From the NCBI RefSeq assembly GCF_004102725.1, contig NZ_LHQS01000004.1, positions 101,206 through 165,205 of the forward strand: a stretch of DNA of 64,000 nt, given 5' to 3'. Below the pieces are notes generated by a model. The model was not told the origin of the DNA and did no database searches. It was given only the letters and a program-made list of their open reading frames with translations. Of the stretch, positions 60,719-64,000 are shown piece after piece (the first letter of the stretch is position 1; each line of letters begins with the position of its first letter). This stretch comes from Methanoculleus taiwanensis (GTDB lineage Archaea; Halobacteriota; Methanomicrobia; Methanomicrobiales; Methanoculleaceae). Both the position numbers and the translations under genes were made by a program.

Positions 60719-62518
60719 ATGAAGGCTCTGATAACGAGCGGGAGGACGATTCGGCAGGGCGAGCAACTCTATTACAAGGATTTGCCGGCGTACTCCCGGG
60801 AAACACGACGTTGTTTTATAAATCCTGTCGATCTTCTCGAGCTCTATGCCGATGACGGCGAGAGCCTTCTGATATCCACGAAAACAGGTGACGAGGTGTT
60901 CGCCGCCACATCTTCAGAGGACGTCGTTCCCGGAACGATCTTCATTCCCTGCGGCCCGCATGCAAATGCTATCCTGCATGCCGATACGCACGGGACCGGG
61001 GCTCCGGATTACAAGTGGCTTATCGGCACGGTGACGCGAACTGAAGAGAAACCACGGTCAGGGTGGGACATTCTCGCTGAAGCAGGCGGCATTGCATGCC
61101 CCGAAGTACCGTCATCGCCCGATGGACGGGGGTGCGCCGATACTGCAGTCAGGACAGCGCGGGATGTCCTCTGCCCGCTCTGCGGATGCCTCTGTGACGA
61201 TATTGCCGTGCAGATTCTGGATAATGCAATTATATCGGTCGATAATGCATGCTCACTGGGCTCGGGGAAGTTTCTCTCCCGGAGCCGCATCTATAGGCCT
61301 ATCGTCAGAGACGGCGAAGCCTGGAAGTATACCGGCTTTGATGATGCAATCAGACAGGCTTCCGACATCCTTCGTAACGCCGAACGTCCGCTCCTCTTCG
61401 GGTGGAGCGGGACATCTGCAGAAGCGCAGTGTCTCGGCATCCACATAGCCGAAGAGATCAGGGGCGTGATCGACAACTGCTCGTCTATCTGCCACGGCCC
61501 GTCGATCCTCGGCATCCAGGAGAGCGGTCATCCCGGTTCGACCCTCGGTCTGATCAAAAACCGGGCAGATCTGGTGATATACTGGGGATCTAACCCGATT
61601 GAATCGCATCCACGCCATATGAGCAGGTATACGACATACTGTACCGGAAAATTCCGTGATAACGGACGCCAGGAGAGAACGCTGGTCGTCGTGGACATCA
61701 GAAAGACGGATACCGCAAAGATCGCCGATGAGTTCATACGGATCAAACCGGGTGGTGATTACGCTGTATTTTCAGCCCTGCGTTCGATCATCAGGGGGCA
61801 TGACGAGATCATCCCTCCATACGTTTCGGGCATTCCCCGGGAAAAGTTGCTGTGGCTGGCCGATCTCTGTAAAAATGCCCGCTTCGGCGCTTTATTTACC
61901 GGAATCGGGCTGACGCAGTCTCCGGGGAAGTACAAGAACGTGCGGAATGCCATTCAGCTCGTCGACGAGCTCAACCGTCATACGAAGTTCACGCTGACTC
62001 CCATGCGCGGACACTGGAATGTCAACGGCACAAACCAGACATTCTCGTATCTCACCGGTTTCCCGTATGGGGTTGATTTCTCCCGCGGCATACCCTACTA
62101 TAATCCCGGTGAGACCACTGCAGTGGATCTGCTGAGCAGGGAGGAAGTCGATGCATGCCTCATCATCGGTGCCGACCCCGGTGCCCACCTGCCACGGAAG
62201 TGCACCGAGCACCTGGCAGCGATCCCCACTATCGTCATCGATCCGTATATCTCGCTCAGTACCGCACTTGCCGACATTCACATCCCGGTCGCATGCGTCG
62301 GTATCGAAACGGAAGGCATCGGATACAGGATGGACTCAGTTCCTCTCCGGATGAGAAAGATCCTCGCTTCCCCGCTCCCGAACGACGAGTATGTACTGTC
62401 AACGATGCTCTCTCACATTCGGGACGCCGAAGTACAGGAGAGCGTCAGGCAGATAAAGCGGTGCATTACCACGGCGTCTCAGTACGCTCCGGAAATTCCC
62501 GGCCGAACCGATGCATAG
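60719..62518 (+). CDS. fwdB: Formylmethanofuran dehydrogenase, FwdD-FwdB fusion
   Basis: A 599-residue protein joining two subunits of the enzyme that reduces CO2 to formylmethanofuran, the first step of methanogenesis. Residues 1-125 match the small molybdopterin dinucleotide-binding subunit D (ITSGRTIRQGEQLYYKD, IFIPCGPHANAIL). From about residue 150 the sequence matches catalytic subunit B: CPLCGCLCDD for the 4Fe-4S cluster, FGWSGTSAEAQCLG, the metal-ligand Cys in SSICHGPSILG, HPRHMSRYTTY, PMRGHWNVNG, and GADPGAHLPRK. TATA CTTAATGT (60687-60694) is about 28 nt upstream of the ATG. Subunits A, C, F and G are not in the window. Confidence 0.9.
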   Translation: MKALITSGRTIRQGEQLYYKDLPAYSRETRRCFINPVDLLELYADDGESLLISTKTGDEVFAATSSEDVVPGTIFIPCGPHANAILHADTHGTGAPDYKWLIGTVTRTEEKPRSGWDILAEAGGIACPEVPSSPDGRGCADTAVRTARDVLCPLCGCLCDDIAVQILDNAIISVDNACSLGSGKFLSRSRIYRPIVRDGEAWKYTGFDDAIRQASDILRNAERPLLFGWSGTSAEAQCLGIHIAEEIRGVIDNCSSICHGPSILGIQESGHPGSTLGLIKNRADLVIYWGSNPIESHPRHMSRYTTYCTGKFRDNGRQERTLVVVDIRKTDTAKIADEFIRIKPGGDYAVFSALRSIIRGHDEIIPPYVSGIPREKLLWLADLCKNARFGALFTGIGLTQSPGKYKNVRNAIQLVDELNRHTKFTLTPMRGHWNVNGTNQTFSYLTGFPYGVDFSRGIPYYNPGETTAVDLLSREEVDACLIIGADPGAHLPRKCTEHLAAIPTIVIDPYISLSTALADIHIPVACVGIETEGIGYRMDSVPLRMRKILASPLPNDEYVLSTMLSHIRDAEVQESVRQIKRCITTASQYAPEIPGRTDA

Positions 62519-62587
62519 CCGGTCCAACACCCCGGAACCCCAAAGACTTTTCCCTTTTCTGCCGGAGAGGGCACCCGGTGAGGAACG

Positions 62588-63008
62588 ATGACGACGCTGC
62601 ATATTGTTGCGATCATCAGGCAGGATCAATGCTCTCATTCTGCAACTGCTGGATACCCTTGTGCAGACGGCCGACCGGCGCGAAACCGATTACGCGACAG
62701 TGAAGCATGAACTGCAGGGCCACATGCACGTCGAAGAGGCGACGCTCTACCGGCGGATGGAACGGAGTATGCATAAGCGGATCGCCGCGTCGATCGAAGA
62801 GCATAATTCGTTTCGGAAGAACTTCGGCAGGCTCGACAGAACACACCCAGAGAGGAGACGTGGCTCACCGGTGTAATGGAACTGAGGCAGGCCGTGCACC
62901 GCCATATCGACGGTGAAGAGGTGGTACTCGAGGGAGCGCTTGATGGGAGATCACTTCGAGCGGGCAAAGCGGGCGATGATCCGGATGGCTTCCGGGCAGT
63001 ACGGGTAA
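62588..63008 (+). pseudogene. Hemerythrin (HHE) domain gene with three frameshifts
   Basis: Joining three frame changes gives a protein homologous to the next gene. Frame 1 from ATG 62588 (after GGTGAGG) gives TLHIVAIIRQD. After an extra base in CAAT (about 62628) the second frame gives ALILQLLDTLVQTADRR and HMHVEEATLYRRME. A shift in the CACACC run (about 62842) gives VHRHIDGEEVVLE. A shift at GAGGGA (about 62932) gives MGDHFERAKRAMIRMASGQY and TAA 63006-63008. The metal-binding His/Glu pattern of HHE domains is kept. It is either a recent pseudogene or hit by sequencing errors. Confidence 0.7.
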
Positions 63009-63100
63009 CCCCGCCAGGCCGGGCAGCATTCCGGTGCCGTCGGCGAAATCCTTACATACCTGGAGATTCTCTTCTGCCCACGATACCGGTGGAGAGAATC

Positions 63101-63535
63101 ATGGCAGACATTATTGAAATGATACGGGAAGATCACTCGCTCATCCGGAGACTGCTTGACGATCTGGAGAGGCATCCTGATGTCCGGGACATTCGGTACA
63201 TAACGTTGAAGCGGGAGCTCCAGATGCATATGCACGCGGAAGAGGCAACCATCTACCAGCGTCTTCTTATAGATATCCCGGACGCTATCGGGCGTTCGAT
63301 CGAAGAGCACAACCGGATACGTCTCCTACTCGGGAAGCTGGATACGACGCCGCTCGGGAATGAGGTGTGGACGCAGCACCTCGGCGAACTGCGAAGCAGT
63401 ATCGAAGATCATTTCGACGGCGAGGAGGATCTGCTCCTGAAGCGGGCGGCGGACATCCTCTCACAGGTGGATCGCTACGAGATGTATGAGCAGTTCCAGA
63501 TGGAGAAAGGGGTTATGGCACAGTATACGCGATAA
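63101..63535 (+). CDS. Hemerythrin HHE cation-binding protein
   Basis: A 144-residue four-helix protein. IREDHSLIRRLLDDLERHPD, MHMHAEEATIYQRLL, SIEEHNRIRLLLGKL and IEDHFDGEEDLLLKRA supply the His and Glu residues of a di-iron HHE/hemerythrin site, used for oxygen, NO or iron sensing or storage. ATG 63101 has GGAGAG upstream; the frame is open back to 62876 only because it continues the decayed neighbour. It is followed by a GAGAC/GTCTC stem (63536-63548) and a T6 at 63602-63607. Confidence 0.88.
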   Translation: MADIIEMIREDHSLIRRLLDDLERHPDVRDIRYITLKRELQMHMHAEEATIYQRLLIDIPDAIGRSIEEHNRIRLLLGKLDTTPLGNEVWTQHLGELRSSIEDHFDGEEDLLLKRAADILSQVDRYEMYEQFQMEKGVMAQYTR

Positions 63536-63548
63536 GAGACGGTGTCTC
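63536..63548 (+). terminator. Small stem-loop after the HHE gene
   Basis: GAGAC-GGT-GTCTC follows the stop codon immediately. The T6 at 63602-63607 further on may be the actual termination point. Confidence 0.3.
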
Positions 63549-63704
63549 CCGGGAATATATCCGTAGAGGCGTATGTATACAGAAGAGAACCAAGTTTACC
63601 ATTTTTTCATGCCCGGTGCGGGCGTAACGGTGTGCGAAGAAGAAAGCCGGTCGCTGCCGGGTGTCATAGTGTGAGAAGAAGCAGTTCGTTTCAGTGTAAA
63701 GGAA

Positions 63705-63831
63705 GGTAATAGCAGCGTATCCAGGTTCCCGAGGACTCGCGTACCTCAGTACAACGGGTTACGTGAGTGGGCTTCACTGCTGGGTTCGGAATGGGTCCAG
63801 GTGTTTCCCCACTGCTATGGCCGCTATTACC
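63705..63831 (-). rRNA. 5S ribosomal RNA
   Basis: In minus-strand sense the RNA begins GGTAATAGCGGCC and ends GCTATTACC; these ends pair as helix I. The internal conserved stretches ACCTGGACCCATTCCGAAC and CCAGCAGTGAAGC are those of archaeal 5S rRNA loops B and C. The length of about 127 nt is normal. It begins 2 nt after tRNA-Cys, so both come from one precursor. Confidence 0.93.
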
Positions 63832-63833
63832 AA

Positions 63834-63905
63834 AGCCAAGGCCCGGACTTGAACCGGGGTGTAGTTGATCTGCAGTCAACCGCGTAGCCGCTCCGCCACC
63901 TTGGC
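63834..63905 (-). tRNA. tRNA-Cys (GCA)
   Basis: In minus-strand sense the acceptor strands GCCAAGG and CCTTGGC pair fully (discriminator T at 63834), the anticodon loop CTGCAGA gives GCA, and the T arm CCCGG-TTCAAGT-CCGGG is intact. It directly precedes the 5S rRNA gene. CCA is not encoded. Confidence 0.92.
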
Positions 63906-63938
63906 AAGCCGTGTGTATAGGTTAGTGCGTTCATCGGG

Positions 63939-63946
63939 TATAAACC
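63939..63946 (-). promoter_or_regulatory. Possible TATA box of the tRNA-Cys/5S unit
   Basis: GGTTTATA in mRNA sense, centred about 37 nt before the tRNA-Cys 5' end, which would give a leader of about 10 nt. If a 23S gene ends just beyond the window edge, this stretch would instead be rRNA spacer; the visible 50 bases do not settle it. Confidence 0.35.
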
Positions 63947-64000
63947 CTATGTTTGCAGAACCGTTTGGTGTGCACTCTAGATTTCGTCTGAGTTCGGCGG

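Overview
The window reads as chromosomal DNA of a methanogenic archaeon, most likely a Methanoculleus-like member of the Methanomicrobiales. The evidence is a formylmethanofuran dehydrogenase gene, an archaeal ribosomal protein/RNA polymerase operon (S13-S4-S11-RpoD-L18e-L13-S9-RpoN-RpoK), the archaeal mevalonate route through isopentenyl phosphate kinase, deoxyhypusine and diphthine synthases, class III signal peptide pilins, high-GC coding sequence with AT-rich TATA boxes, and many starts about 26-30 nt downstream of a TATA box. The genus is an inference; the order is fairly secure.

Layout. 1-5 kb: end of an ADP-forming acyl-CoA synthetase, an FKBP isomerase, a large secreted PQQ-propeller/cupredoxin protein and a membrane protein. 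5-9 kb: two small paralogues, then an HTH-FHA protein, a membrane Ser/Thr kinase and a TLGYGD-type cation channel, which look like a phospho-signalling module. 9-21 kb: SIMPL and metallo-beta-lactamase proteins, DUF432-MscS, a PAS histidine kinase without its phosphoacceptor His, a NusA-like KH protein, hisE, a BFN nuclease, a flippase-like protein, DUF357-dphB, a RecA-like protein without Walker A, and DtxR/FeoA-feoB. 21-25.6 kb: polX, a pair of cis-prenyltransferase homologues (one catalytic, one not) and a radical SAM enzyme. 25.7-30.7 kb: a cassette of five pilin-like surface proteins. 30.7-31.85 kb: an accessory island with a striking TTGCAA palindrome array and a broken HepT toxin gene. 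31.8-41 kb: an unknown protein, a KamA-type radical SAM protein, the Zn-ribbon/DUF2073/Era-like GTPase trio, five consecutive CBS-domain genes (18 CBS domains) and deoxyhypusine synthase. 41-54.5 kb: tRNA-Ser, the ribosomal/RNAP operon, tRNA-Pro, eno, S2, a MEMO1 homologue, the isoprenoid genes (mvk, ipk, fni, idsA) with an archaeal RNase J among them, and gltX. 54.5-64 kb: a TPR protein, a flavodoxin, an ACT-ACT-MBL fusion, an orphan pstS, an APC permease, a FwdD-FwdB fusion, a frameshifted hemerythrin gene beside an intact copy, and on the minus strand tRNA-Cys and 5S rRNA.

The most unusual signals are (1) an array of eleven TTGCAA palindromes within 381 bp, arranged as two ~12-bp-phased clusters forming a 31-bp inverted repeat; (2) two unrelated genes whose start region is a perfect 9-bp-arm palindrome with the GGAG motif in the loop; (3) a split cis-prenyltransferase in which the catalytic chain lacks the C-terminal RxG motif and its neighbour supplies one; (4) a histidine kinase with Asn at the phosphorylation site; and (5) the FwdD-FwdB fusion. 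All statements come from reading sequence and the supplied translations; no database search was possible.
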